From assembly GCF_011058215.1 (NCBI RefSeq), contig NZ_JAALFG010000003.1, positions 186,001 through 250,000 of the forward strand: 64,000 nucleotides of DNA, written 5' to 3'. Below the pieces are notes generated by a model. It saw only the letters and a program-made list of their open reading frames with translations, searched no databases and was not told the origin of the DNA. A program made the position numbers and the translations under genes. Every line of letters starts with the position of its first letter. The stretch's first letter is position 1. This DNA comes from Devosia aurantiaca. GTDB lineage: Bacteria; Pseudomonadota; Alphaproteobacteria; Rhizobiales; Devosiaceae. Below, in pieces: positions 26,823 through 35,153 of the stretch.

Positions 26823-27428
26823 ATGAACTCCATCTCAAGCGGCAAGGACGGCTTCTGGGCCCGGGTGCGCGCGGCTTTGGGCCGTGGCGACGAGGGTACG
26901 GACGCGACCGGCCGCAAGATGCTGCCGCCACAGCGGATCGACGAAGAACTGCGCAAGGGCTGGAACGAGGCCGCCGAGCACAAGGTCTCGCTCTGCGTGC
27001 TGGCGCTCGAAATGGACCTTTATGCCGAGTATTTTGCCGCCTATGGCGCTGAGGCGGTCGAGGAAAGCCTGACCACCCTCGAGGCGGCGATCAACGCCGT
27101 GCTACCGCGCCATGGCGACCTTTGCGTACGCGGCGAACAGGCCGGCTTCGTGATCGTTTTGCCCGACATGCCGCGGCTGATGGCGCGCGAACTGACTTCG
27201 CGCATCGCAGTGGCAGTGCGTCGCCAGGGCCTCGCGCATCGGGGCAGCCATGCCGGGCACGTGACGCTCAGCATGGGCCTCTGCGTGGTCAATCCCCAAG
27301 GCCCGCTCGACCGCTCCGTCCTCAGCGGCGCCACCGAGGCGGTGGAAAAGGCGCAGCGCCGCGGCATCGGGCGGCTCGAAATCGTCGACTATCGCGGCAT
27401 GGACGAAAAGCGCGCCAAAGCCGCCTGA
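26823..27428 (+). CDS. Degenerate GGDEF-domain protein
   Basis: A 201-residue protein with a GGDEF-like fold at about residues 55-190. The signature loop reads RGEQAG instead of GGDEF/GGEEF, so diguanylate cyclase activity is doubtful; it may bind a partner or nucleotide. The flanking strands (CVLALEMDLYAEYFAAYG, VTLSMGLCVVNP and ATEAVEKAQRRGIGRLEIVD) match the fold. No input or membrane domain is present. It is followed by the yegD gene after a 64-base gap that contains a perfect hairpin. Confidence 0.6.
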   Translation: MNSISSGKDGFWARVRAALGRGDEGTDATGRKMLPPQRIDEELRKGWNEAAEHKVSLCVLALEMDLYAEYFAAYGAEAVEESLTTLEAAINAVLPRHGDLCVRGEQAGFVIVLPDMPRLMARELTSRIAVAVRRQGLAHRGSHAGHVTLSMGLCVVNPQGPLDRSVLSGATEAVEKAQRRGIGRLEIVDYRGMDEKRAKAA

Positions 27429-27461
27429 CGCCGGGTTGCCACTTTTGCCCTGAGCCCTTAA

Positions 27462-27492
27462 GAGGTCCGTCCCCATTTTTCGGACGGACCTC
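27462..27492 (+). promoter_or_regulatory. Perfect hairpin ending at the yegD start codon
   Basis: GAGGTCCGTCC at 27462-27472 and GGACGGACCTC at 27482-27492 form an 11-bp perfect stem with a 9-base CCATTTTTC loop. The last stem base is directly next to the ATG at 27493, so the stem covers the ribosome-binding region. It is not followed by a T run, which argues against a terminator for the upstream gene. It may control translation of the chaperone-like gene. Confidence 0.6.
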
Positions 27493-28752
27493 ATGACCCT
27501 CGCCTGCGGCCTCGACTTCGGCACGTCCAATTCCACGCTCGGCCGTGTCGCGGCGGATGGACATCCGCTTCTCGTGGCGCTGGAAGGCGAGCACCAGACC
27601 ATGCCCAGCGTGTTGTTCTTCGGCTTTGAGGACAACCGCACCTATTTCGGGCGCGCGGCGGTGGCCGAATATGTGACCGGCGCCGAGGGACGGCTGATGC
27701 GGTCGCTGAAAAGCGTGCTGGGAACGGCGCTGTTTGCCGACACGACGCGGATCAAGGGCCGTCGGCTGGGCTTCGGCGAAATCATCGGCATCTATGTCGC
27801 CGAGCTTAAGCGCCGCGCCGAGGCAAGGCTTGGCGCCGAACTAACGCAGGTGGTGATGGGCCGTCCGGTGCAGTTCGTCGACGATGACCCCGTGGCCGAT
27901 CGGACCGCGCAGGATCAGCTCGAAGCGGCAGTGCGGGCGCAGGGCTTTGCCGAGATCGCGTTCCAGTTCGAGCCGATTGCGGCAGCGCTCGATTACGAGC
28001 GGCAGGTGAGCGGCGAAAAACTAGCGCTGATCGTCGACCTTGGCGGCGGCACATCGGACTTTTCGTTGGTGCGGGTGTCGCCCGACCGGGCCGGCAAGGC
28101 GGATCGCTCGGGCGATATCCTGGCGACGGCGGGCGTCCATATCGGCGGCACCGACTTCGATCGATTGCTGGCGATGAGCCGGGTCATGCCCGAACTGGGG
28201 CTGGGGTCGCGGACCAGGGACGGCAAGCGCCACCTGCCGGTCGCCCCATACTACGATCTGTCGACCTGGCACCGGATCAACCGGCTTTATGACGCGCAGG
28301 CCATCCGCGACCTGCGCTCCACCATGCGCGAGGCGGTGGAAACCGAGCGGGTCGAAACCATGGTGATGCTGGTGGAGGACCGGCTGGGGCACCGGCTGGT
28401 GGGGGCGGTCGAGGCGGCAAAGATCGACCTGTCGGACCGGGACAGGACGGCCTTCGCTTTCCCGGTGCGCGAGCGCGAGATTTCGACAGCGATTACGGTG
28501 GGCGAGTTGGGCGAGGCGCTCGAGCAATCGGTGCGGCGGTTGGAAACGACGATCGCCGAAACCTTGCAGCGGGCAGGGGTGGTGGCCGGCGATGTCGACA
28601 GCCTGATCCTGACAGGCGGTTCGACCCTGGTGCCGGCAGTCGCCGGGCGGCTGCAGGCAATGTTTAAGGGCGCCGAGGTGGTGCGGACCGACGTGCTGGG
28701 GAGCGTCGGGCTGGGGCTGGCAATCGAAGCGAGGCGCATCTTCGGCGACTGA
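27493..28752 (+). CDS. yegD: Hsp70-family protein, YegD type
   Basis: A 419-residue Hsp70-like ATPase lacking the usual C-terminal substrate-binding domain, as in YegD. The nucleotide-binding motifs are the phosphate-1 loop GLDFGTSNSTLG near the N-terminus, phosphate-2 VDLGGGTSDFSLV at about residue 178, and adenosine-binding LTGGSTLVPAV at about 376. DRLGHRLVGAVEAAKIDLSD is a typical Hsp70 helix. The protein is probably a cytoplasmic chaperone relative; its clients are unknown. The ATG follows directly on the hairpin at 27462-27492. Confidence 0.88.
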   Translation: MTLACGLDFGTSNSTLGRVAADGHPLLVALEGEHQTMPSVLFFGFEDNRTYFGRAAVAEYVTGAEGRLMRSLKSVLGTALFADTTRIKGRRLGFGEIIGIYVAELKRRAEARLGAELTQVVMGRPVQFVDDDPVADRTAQDQLEAAVRAQGFAEIAFQFEPIAAALDYERQVSGEKLALIVDLGGGTSDFSLVRVSPDRAGKADRSGDILATAGVHIGGTDFDRLLAMSRVMPELGLGSRTRDGKRHLPVAPYYDLSTWHRINRLYDAQAIRDLRSTMREAVETERVETMVMLVEDRLGHRLVGAVEAAKIDLSDRDRTAFAFPVREREISTAITVGELGEALEQSVRRLETTIAETLQRAGVVAGDVDSLILTGGSTLVPAVAGRLQAMFKGAEVVRTDVLGSVGLGLAIEARRIFGD

Positions 28753-28800
28753 GCATCTCCCCGGCCTTTTATGCGTTAGCGATGAAGGCAAGGGGGTTCG

Positions 28801-30038
28801 ATGACATATTTGCAGTTCAAGTTGCGCCAGCTGTTGCAGCGCATGTGGTTCTTGCCGGCGGCGTTCTCGCTGCTCGCGGTGCTGACGGTGGTGATCGCCT
28901 ATATTCTGGCGCGCTATGCGCCGGACGAACTGCCTTTCGTCCTGCCCAGCAATGCCGTGCAGACGATCCTTGAAATCCTGGCATCGAGCCTGCTGACGGT
29001 AGCGGTATTCGCGCTCTCGACCGTGGTCGGTGCCTTCTCGGCCGCATCGAGCGCGACGACGCCGCGCGCCGTGCCGCTGATCGCGGGGATCTGCGCGCCC
29101 AGACCTCGATCTCGGTCTTTATCGGCGCGTTTCTGTATTCGATCGTCGGCATTATCGGCCTGTCGGCGGGGCTCTACAACGATACTGGACGGGTCTTCCT
29201 GTTCATCATGACGCTGGGCGTTTTGGTGCTGGTCGTCGCGTCGCTGATCCGCTGGATCGGCCATATTTCGGTGATCGGGCGAGTGGGCCATACGATCGGG
29301 GTGGTCGAGGAAGCGACGCGCAAATCGCTCAAAACCATGAGCGAACACCCGCTGTTCGATTGCGGGCGGCTCGATGGCGAAGCGCAAGGGCAGCCATTGA
29401 GCGCCGAGCGGCCGGGTTATGTGCAGCACTGTGATGCCAACACCTTGCAAACATTGGCGGAAGAAAATGACCTGAAGGTCAGCGTCCTCGGACGGCCTGG
29501 CACTTATGCAACGCCTGTGCGCCCCCTGATGATGGTTGAGGGTTCCTTCGACGAGGATGTCGGCAAGGCATTGCTGGACTGCTTCGTCCTTGGCGAGCAG
29601 CGGGCTTATGACAGCGATCCCCGGTTTGGATTCATCGTGCTGGGCGAGATTGCCGACAAGGCGGTCTCACCCGGCATCAACGATCCAGGGACGGCGATCA
29701 TCGTCATTGATACGGTGACGCGCCTGCTGCTGGAATGGCAGGACGAGCGCAAGAGCGGCGAGAACGACCGCGTGCTGGTCGCGCCGCTGGTGCCACGCGA
29801 TGTGCTGGTGGACTTCTACCGGCCGCTGGCGCGGGACGGGGCAGGGATCATCGAAGTGGTGTCGCGAGTGCTCAAGAGCCTCGAGACCGTGGCTGCGACG
29901 AAGCCGACTTTTGCCGCGGCGGCGCGGGAAATGGCGCAGGATGTGGTGGCGCGGGCGGAGGCGGCGATGACGGCGGAGAGCGATTTGCGGGGATTTGAGG
30001 GTTGTGGCGGGGTGGGTTGGAGCCAAGGATTAGCTTAG
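28801..30038 (+). CDS. DUF2254 membrane protein, frameshifted as given
   Basis: About 413 residues after adding one G to GGGG near 29088, which joins ATTPRAVPLIAG to DLRAQTSISVFIGAFLYSIV. Four hydrophobic segments occupy the first 170 residues, followed by a soluble domain with DPRFGFIVLGEIADKAVSPG and NDPGTAIIVID, the family hallmarks. DUF2254 proteins are inner-membrane proteins of unknown role. The last 15 residues (EGCGGVGWSQGLA) look unlike the family and may reflect another small indel near the end. Confidence 0.75.
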
Positions 30039-30045
30039 GCTTAGA

Positions 30046-30560
30046 GACCCCCACCCGGCCTCCCTCTTCAGGAGGGGGAGGAGCTGCATTGTGCCTAAAC
30101 CCAGATAGGTGTTCTCACCGGGGACGATCTCCCTCAAAGCGGACTGTTCACATCGGACCTTCTTTGATCCGAACCATCAGTTTTGACCCTCCCTCCCCTT
30201 GAGGGGGAGGGTAGCGAAGCTTGGCCGGCAGGCCTTAGAGAAGCTGAGTGGGGTGAGGCAAAACACACAAGCTGGAAGGCGCGGCCCCACCCCACCCTCA
30301 TTCCCTCCCCCTCAAGGGGAGGGAGGCGATGAACAATCCCATCGCGCAAGTATCCTGAACAGTGCCATTTAGGAGGAGGAGTCTGGCTGGTGCTAGCCCG
30401 CTGACTTACAACATCTACTGACGGACTCCTCCCCCGTCTTCCGGGGAGGCGGGGTGGGGGCGTTCGATAATGGTGTTCTTGGCACGGCCCGACACCCCCT
30501 CCCTGGCTCTGCTACGGCCTAGTGGCCTAGCGGCGCCACCCTCCCCTCAAGGGGGGAGGG
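30046..30560. repeat. Cluster of five G/C palindromes in a gene-free stretch
   Basis: The 615 bases from 30039 to 30653 hold no convincing gene. Five palindromic modules lie near 30046-30083, 30187-30213, 30284-30330, 30425-30462 and 30496-30560. They are built on CCCTCCCC...GGGGAGGG with a CCCCACCC or GGGTGGGG extension on one side, and vary in orientation. Three have the core CCCTTGAGGG or CCCTCAAGGG. The same modules recur between genes of the neighbouring GTA cluster. Confidence 0.7.
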
Positions 30561-30653
30561 TAAGGGAGTGCCGATATTCCGGCGCTAAACTTATCCCACT
30601 TATCCTCGCGTCACGGCCTTGGGCTATAGTTCAGGCATAGTCGAAGAGTTGGG

Positions 30654-30899
30654 TCAGGAAGCCGAGCGGATGTCTTGCCAGCGTTGGTTGCGCAGGGCGG
30701 AGGGGTCGGCGAGGGCGCAGTCGAAGCGACCTTTGATGAAGGCGTTGAAAAAGCCGGTGCGGGACGAGGCATCGCGCAGGGCTTCGAACATGTGTTCGGG
30801 CACACCAAAATATTTGTAGCGGCGGAAATTCGGGCCGAACCAGATCGAGAGTTCCTCGAGGTCTGGCTTGTAATGGATCTTGCGGATTCCTGCGGACAT
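30654..30899 (-). CDS. KTSC domain protein
   Basis: An 81-residue protein from ATG 30899, which has GGGAG at the correct distance upstream; longer in-frame starts have no such site. The body fits the KTSC domain: IRKIHYKPDLEELSIWF, then YKYFGVPEHMFEALRDA and FFNAFIKGRF. The domain is small, often near lysyl-tRNA synthetase-like or phage genes, and of unknown function. It is divergent from the GTA cluster, with which it shares a 115-base upstream region. Confidence 0.75.
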   Translation of the reverse strand: MSAGIRKIHYKPDLEELSIWFGPNFRRYKYFGVPEHMFEALRDASSRTGFFNAFIKGRFDCALADPSALRNQRWQDIRSAS

Positions 30900-31014
30900 C
30901 GGGGTTCTCCCATGTGACTCCGCAAAGACGAATCCCGCTCGATTCCAGCCCGTTCCGGCCGCGGGATTCACATATGAGTCAACGACATGGCAGCGGGGGA
31001 CGTCCGGTAGGGGC

Positions 31015-31464
31015 ATGGCAATGGACAATGACGATCCCGAACTCGACCGCAACGGGGCGCCGGTAGCGTGGGACGAGGTCCGGCGGGACTATGAAGGTGG
31101 GCAGCTGACCTGCAACGGCATCGCGCATCGCTACAAGTTGAAACGCGACCAACTCGATAAGCGAGCAAAGGCCAACAAATGGCTTCGGCCCGGAAGCGAT
31201 GAAGACATCGACCGCCGCCTGCTGATCAAGAAAGCTTTGGGTCTGCTGGAGCGGCAGATGGATGTGCTGGAGATGGGAATGAGCAATGGGAACGCCGCCG
31301 AGAGCAAGGTCTTGAGCGATCTGATACGAGACATCGACAAGCTCATCGCAATCGAGCGTATTGAAGCGCGGCAAGAGAGCCCGCTCAAAAATCGCGGTGA
31401 GATTTCAGAGCTGCGTCGAAAACTCGAAGCACGCATCAATGCGATCACCAAGGGGCAGGCATGA
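31015..31464 (+). CDS. GTA small terminase-like protein (gp1)
   Basis: About 149 residues, first gene of the gene transfer agent cluster. An N-terminal helix-turn-helix (WDEVRRDYEGGQLTCNGIAH, then YKLKRDQLDKRAKANKW) is of the type found in phage small terminases, which recognise DNA for packaging. The second half is helical and could oligomerise (LGLLERQMDVLEMG, SELRRKLEARINAI). The start ATG at 31015 follows GGTAGGGG; ATG 31021 is an alternative. It lies 3 bases before the large terminase. Confidence 0.7.
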   Translation: MAMDNDDPELDRNGAPVAWDEVRRDYEGGQLTCNGIAHRYKLKRDQLDKRAKANKWLRPGSDEDIDRRLLIKKALGLLERQMDVLEMGMSNGNAAESKVLSDLIRDIDKLIAIERIEARQESPLKNRGEISELRRKLEARINAITKGQA

Positions 31465-31467
31465 CGC

Positions 31468-32718
31468 ATGGTCACGCTGCGGTCCAACCTCCTTCGCGAC
31501 TTCGGGCTGCTTCCGGAGGGTGAACTCAAGGACATCATGTTCAACTGGCCACTCTGGGCCATGCCGCACCAACTGCCGCCCAAGGGCGACTGGACCACAT
31601 GGCTGTTGCTTGGTGGTCGCGGCGCAGGAAAAACCCGGGCGGGTGCGGAATGGGTGCGGTCGCTTGCAGAACAGGGCATCGGGCCGATCGCCCTGGTTGG
31701 CGAAACGATGACTGAAGCGGAAGCGGTGATGGTCAAGGGCGACAGCGGTGTGCTGCGCGTATGTCCGCCCTGGTTTCAACCCAAGCTTACGCAAAACGTG
31801 CTGACCTGGCCCAACGGGGTCGAAGCGCATCTGCTTCCAGCGTCGGATCCGGAGCGATTTCGTGGACCCCAGTTTGCGGCAGCCTGGTGCGATGAGGCGG
31901 CAAAATGGAGTAAGGCTGAAGAAGCGTTCGACATGCTGCAGTTTGGCCTGCGCCTGGGCGAATGGCCGCGGCAGCTGGTGACGACGACGCCGAAGCCGAC
32001 GGCCCTGATCAAGCGCCTGCTCCAAGATGACAGATGCGTTTCGACGCGGGCGGCGACCAAGGTCAACCCGCACCTCGCCAATGCCTTTTTCGATGCGGTC
32101 GTGTCGCGCTATCGCGGCACGACGCTTGGCCGGCAGGAACTCGATGGCGAGCTGATCGAGGATCGCGAGGATGCGTTGTGGCAGCGCGCGATGTTTCGGC
32201 ACGGTAGCGAGGGGGCGGACGGACGGGTTGTGGTGGCGGTGGATCCGGCAGTGACCGGCACATCGCGCTCCGATGCCTGTGGCATCGTCGTGGCGGGGCG
32301 GAGCGGGGAGGGCGCCGTGGTGCTGGAGGATGCGACGCTGCGCGGCGTGCAACCCACGGTTTGGGCCAAGCGCGCGGTGGCGGCGTTTCATGCTCATGAG
32401 GCAGACTGTATCGTGGTCGAGGTCAACCAGGGCGGCGATCTGGTCAAGCAGATGCTGCATGGGGAAGACCCAAGCGTGCCGGTGCGCGAGGCGCGGGCGA
32501 CGCGCGGCAAATGGGTGCGCGCCGAGCCGGTGGCGGCGCTTTATGCAAGGGGCCTGGTGCGCCATGTCGAGGGGCTGACGGCGCTCGAAGACGAACTTTG
32601 CGCCTTTGGACCGGATGGCAAGGCGGACGGGCATTCGCCGGACCGGGTGGATGCGCTGGTCTGGGCGCTGACCGAGCTGGTGCTGAACGAGAGACGGCCG
32701 CGCATCCGCGGACTTTAG
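31468..32718 (+). CDS. GTA large terminase, ATPase/nuclease (gp2)
   Basis: A 416-residue DNA-packaging motor. Walker A is GGRGAGKT at residues 49-56; a Walker B-like AAWCDEAAKW follows at about 136. The C-terminal RNase H-like nuclease starts with VVAVDPAVTGTSRSDACGIV at about 254, and the later acidic residues are in HSPDRVDALVWALTE. All are intact. It packages DNA into GTA heads; in RcGTA packaging is headful and non-specific. In the canonical cluster the portal gene follows directly, but here a cassette of about 0.9 kb intervenes. Confidence 0.93.
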   Translation: MVTLRSNLLRDFGLLPEGELKDIMFNWPLWAMPHQLPPKGDWTTWLLLGGRGAGKTRAGAEWVRSLAEQGIGPIALVGETMTEAEAVMVKGDSGVLRVCPPWFQPKLTQNVLTWPNGVEAHLLPASDPERFRGPQFAAAWCDEAAKWSKAEEAFDMLQFGLRLGEWPRQLVTTTPKPTALIKRLLQDDRCVSTRAATKVNPHLANAFFDAVVSRYRGTTLGRQELDGELIEDREDALWQRAMFRHGSEGADGRVVVAVDPAVTGTSRSDACGIVVAGRSGEGAVVLEDATLRGVQPTVWAKRAVAAFHAHEADCIVVEVNQGGDLVKQMLHGEDPSVPVREARATRGKWVRAEPVAALYARGLVRHVEGLTALEDELCAFGPDGKADGHSPDRVDALVWALTELVLNERRPRIRGL

Positions 32719-32784
32719 CGCCATTGTAGAAGAGTAGAATCTATTGTTACAAGGCGTTTACGCTGTTTCAAATGTGAGCCGCCA

Positions 32785-33356
32785 ATGTCGATGGACGAGT
32801 ACTCGTATGGATATTACCAGACCTTGCGATTAGAGGCTCGGTCAGTGGTAGTATCGGCTTTTAATAGGAAGGTGCGATCCTCCCAACACAATGCCACCTG
32901 GTCCGGGATGGCGCTAGCATCCATGGACAATGAAGCAGTGGAGTATGCTCGCATAAATTGGCCAAAGTTTTACAATGGAGAAACTCGTCAAGCTCTGCCT
33001 CACACAGTTGGGAAAAGCTCTACATGAGCTATATGCGAATTCCAGCTCATTTTAATATAGCGGTTTGGCAGACAGTTGAGGATCGAAAGGTCTTGCGCGG
33101 ATTGGCTTTGGCGCGTCCATCTCACGCGAAATCGCACATCTCCGTTAACTGGCTTGAAAGAAGTTACTAGGAACCTGATTTCAAGGGAGGCGTTTTGTTG
33201 CCGATCTTGGCTTCAGTTGAGCATTATGCAAAGCTGTTAGGATGTGAACGTGTGTTGATTAAGAATGCAGTTGACCCTAATGCGTTCGCAACATATGGCT
33301 ACGCGCCTTTTGACGATGCCCCCAAGGGGGCGGATTACCTCAGTAAGGAACTGTGA
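32785..33356 (+). pseudogene. GNAT-like gene with a frameshift and a nonsense codon
   Basis: About 190 residues when read through. The first part (MSMDEYSYGYYQTLRLEARS) runs to about 33005; adding one G to GGG near 33008 joins it to YMSYMRIPAHFNIAVWQTVE. That second frame stops at a TAG at 33168-33170 and then continues in the same frame as EPDFKGGVLLPILASVEHYA, LLGCERVLIK and PNAFATYGYAPF to a TGA at 33354. The beta-strand and helix order and the YGYAPF end resemble GNAT acetyltransferases, but the acetyl-CoA loop is not clear. Codon use is more A+T-rich than in the flanking GTA genes. It is probably acquired cargo in decay. Confidence 0.5.
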
Positions 33357-33357
33357 A

Positions 33358-33597
33358 ATGGACAACTACGAAACGACCGGAGCGACCGTTGAACTCGGTG
33401 ACGCAATGAAGGCTGGGTTCGAGGCTGCCATGGCACGCATTAAGGCCTTGGGCTTGGATCCACAAGCAAATTTAGTGGAAAGTATCGGGCAGGTAGATTG
33501 GGACAGCTGGGATGCTAGTAACGAAAACCCAAACGTCTTAGACTCTGATGGTCTAGATGGACTATACGAGGATGACATCTTGCCAGTCGCTGCGTAA
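33358..33597 (+). CDS. Small acidic protein of unknown function
   Basis: A 79-residue protein from the ATG at 33358, whose first base lies two bases after the stop of the GNAT-like gene (TGAAATG), so the pair was probably coupled. It begins MDNYETTGATVELGDAMKAG, has a helix FEAAMARIKALGLDP, and ends in an acidic stretch with SDGLDGLYEDDILP. No family is recognised. The base composition matches the GNAT-like gene and not the GTA genes. A perfect terminator follows 20 bases downstream. Confidence 0.55.
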   Translation: MDNYETTGATVELGDAMKAGFEAAMARIKALGLDPQANLVESIGQVDWDSWDASNENPNVLDSDGLDGLYEDDILPVAA

Positions 33598-33617
33598 ATC
33601 CAAGGTTATCGATTCTT

Positions 33618-33645
33618 AAGGCCCGCTTACTGCGGGCCTTTTTTA
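33618..33645 (+). terminator. Strong rho-independent terminator before the portal gene
   Basis: AAGGCCCGC (33618-33626) and GCGGGCCTT (33632-33640) form a perfect 9-bp stem with a 5-base loop, followed by TTTTATT. It closes the inserted cassette and lies only 10 bases before the portal ATG, so transcription from the terminase genes should largely stop here. Confidence 0.88.
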
Positions 33646-33654
33646 TTCCTCCTC

Positions 33655-34823
33655 ATGAGTAATGCGATGCTGAACTGGATGAACCGCCTTTTGGGCGGGC
33701 GATCGAACACGCCGCGTGAAAGCAAGGCTTTTGCGGGCCACACCATGCTGACCCTGAGCCAGCTGGGGCCGGCGCAATGGAGCGGGCGCGGCTATGCCAG
33801 CCTCGTCAACCAGGGGTTCATGCGCAATCCGGTGGTTTATCGGTGCATCAGGCTAATTGCCGAGGCGGCCAACCGGGTGCCGCTCACCGTCGTGGCGGAC
33901 GGGCAAAAGGTGGCCGATCACCCTTTGGCAGAGTTGCTGGCGCGGCCCAACGGCCGGCAGTCCGGCGCGGAACTGCTGGAAGCGGTTTATGCCTATCTGC
34001 AGACGGCGGGAAACGCGTATCTCCAGGCCGGGATCGTCGATGGTGCGGTGCGCACCCTTTTCGTGCTGCGGCCGGATCGAATGAGCGTGGTGGCGGGGCG
34101 CGACGGCTGGCCGGTGGCCTATGACTATAAGGCCGGGGGCAGGACGACGCGGATCTCGCAGGAGCCGCTGCCGGTGCCGGGCGTCTTACACCTGGCGCTG
34201 TTCCACCCGATGGACGACCACTATGGCATGGCGCCGCTCGACGCCGCGCAGACCAGCCTCGATATCCACAATGCCTCGGCGCAGTGGAACAAGGCGCTGC
34301 TCGACAATGCGGCGCGGCCGAGCGGGGCGCTGGTTTATTCGGCGGCGGGGGAAACCTCACCGAAGACCAGTTCAGCCGGCTCAAGGGCGAGCTGGAGGAG
34401 CAGTTTTCGGGGGCGGCGAATGCGGGCCGGCCGATGGTTCTCGATGGCGGGCTGGACTGGAAGGCCATCGCCATGAGCCCGCGCGAGATGGACTTCATCG
34501 AGGCCCGGCACGCGGCGGCGCGCGACATTGCACTGGCCTTTGGCGTGCCGCCCATGCTGCTCGGCATCCCCGGCGACAACACCTACGCCAACCTCGCCGA
34601 AGCCAATCGGGCACTCTGGCGCCAAACCCTGGTGCCGCTCGTGGTGCGTGTGGCGGAGGAACTGAGCGGCTGGTTGGGGCCCGCGTTTGATGGGGCTGAG
34701 GTGGTACCTGATTTCGACGGGGTCGAGGCACTGGCCGACGACAAGGCGAGCTTGTGGGCACGGGTGAGCGCGGCGGAGTTTTTGACGGACGCTGAGAAGC
34801 GGGCGCTGGTGGGGCTCAAATGA
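33655..34823 (+). CDS. GTA portal protein (gp3), HK97 family, frameshifted as given
   Basis: About 390 residues after repair. Adding one G to the GGGGG near 34350 joins ALVYSAAG to GNLTEDQFSRLKGELEEQF. The family signatures are NPVVYRCIRLIAEAANRVPL near residue 60, HPLAELLARPN, and SPREMDFIEARHAAARDIAL, then PPMLLGIPGDNTYANLAEAN. The portal is the dodecameric vertex through which DNA enters the head. There is no good ribosome-binding site before ATG 33655; ATG 33667 or 33664-region codons are alternatives. It overlaps the next small gene by four bases. Confidence 0.9.
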
Positions 34824-35008
34824 CCGACTTGACCAAGACCATCATCGAGCGCGGCGACTTGGCGCATTTGGCGCTGTTTATGTGGGCGAGCGGGGCGAGT
34901 GCGCTCCTGGTGTGGAGTCTCAAGGAAATGGCGCAGGTGAACCGGCACTTCAACGACTTCGTGCGCGAGATTGCCGCGTTGAATCAGCTGTTCCGGAAGG
35001 AGGACTAA
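34820..35008 (+). CDS. Small GTA-cluster membrane protein between portal and protease
   Basis: A 62-residue protein with one central hydrophobic segment (LALFMWASGASALLVWSL) and an amphipathic C-terminal helix. It sits where RcGTA has orfg3.5, but I see no sequence resemblance to that protein, so the equivalence is only positional. The ATG overlaps the portal stop by four bases, indicating translational coupling. Its role in particle assembly or release is unknown. Confidence 0.65.
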   Translation: MTDLTKTIIERGDLAHLALFMWASGASALLVWSLKEMAQVNRHFNDFVREIAALNQLFRKED

Positions 35009-35012
35009 GACC

Positions 35013-35153
35013 ATGGCCGAAAAGGGAAATCGCGAAGCGGCGCAGCAGACGTTTAAGCAGTTTGCGTGGAACCTGGCAGGGACGATCGCCGACCAGAAGC
35101 GGGGCGCGGCCAAAGGGCAGACGCGGCGCGGGTCGGCCGGGGGCAAGCGCTGA
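35013..35153 (+). CDS. 46-residue basic protein in the GTA cluster
   Basis: A short gene, ATG at 35013 to TGA at 35151-35153, with a strong GGAAGGAGG about 9 bases upstream. The first half is helical (EAAQQTFKQFAWNLAGTIAD) and the C-terminus basic and glycine-rich (GQTRRGSAGGKR). It lies 4 bases after the membrane protein gene, and its stop overlaps the protease ATG. The strong site and tight spacing argue that it is translated. No family is recognised. Confidence 0.6.
   Translation: MAEKGNREAAQQTFKQFAWNLAGTIADQKRGAAKGQTRRGSAGGKR

Noticed and set aside
27462..27492. Terminator of the GGDEF gene
   Set aside because: No T run follows the stem and it ends at the yegD ATG, so an mRNA control element is more likely.
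30046..30560. CRISPR array
   Set aside because: The repeats are palindromes of varying length and orientation without regular spacers or cas genes.
31405..32724. Minus-strand 439-codon frame opposite the large terminase
   Set aside because: The plus strand has Walker A, Walker B and nuclease motifs in order; the minus frame has His/Arg-rich composition typical of shadows.
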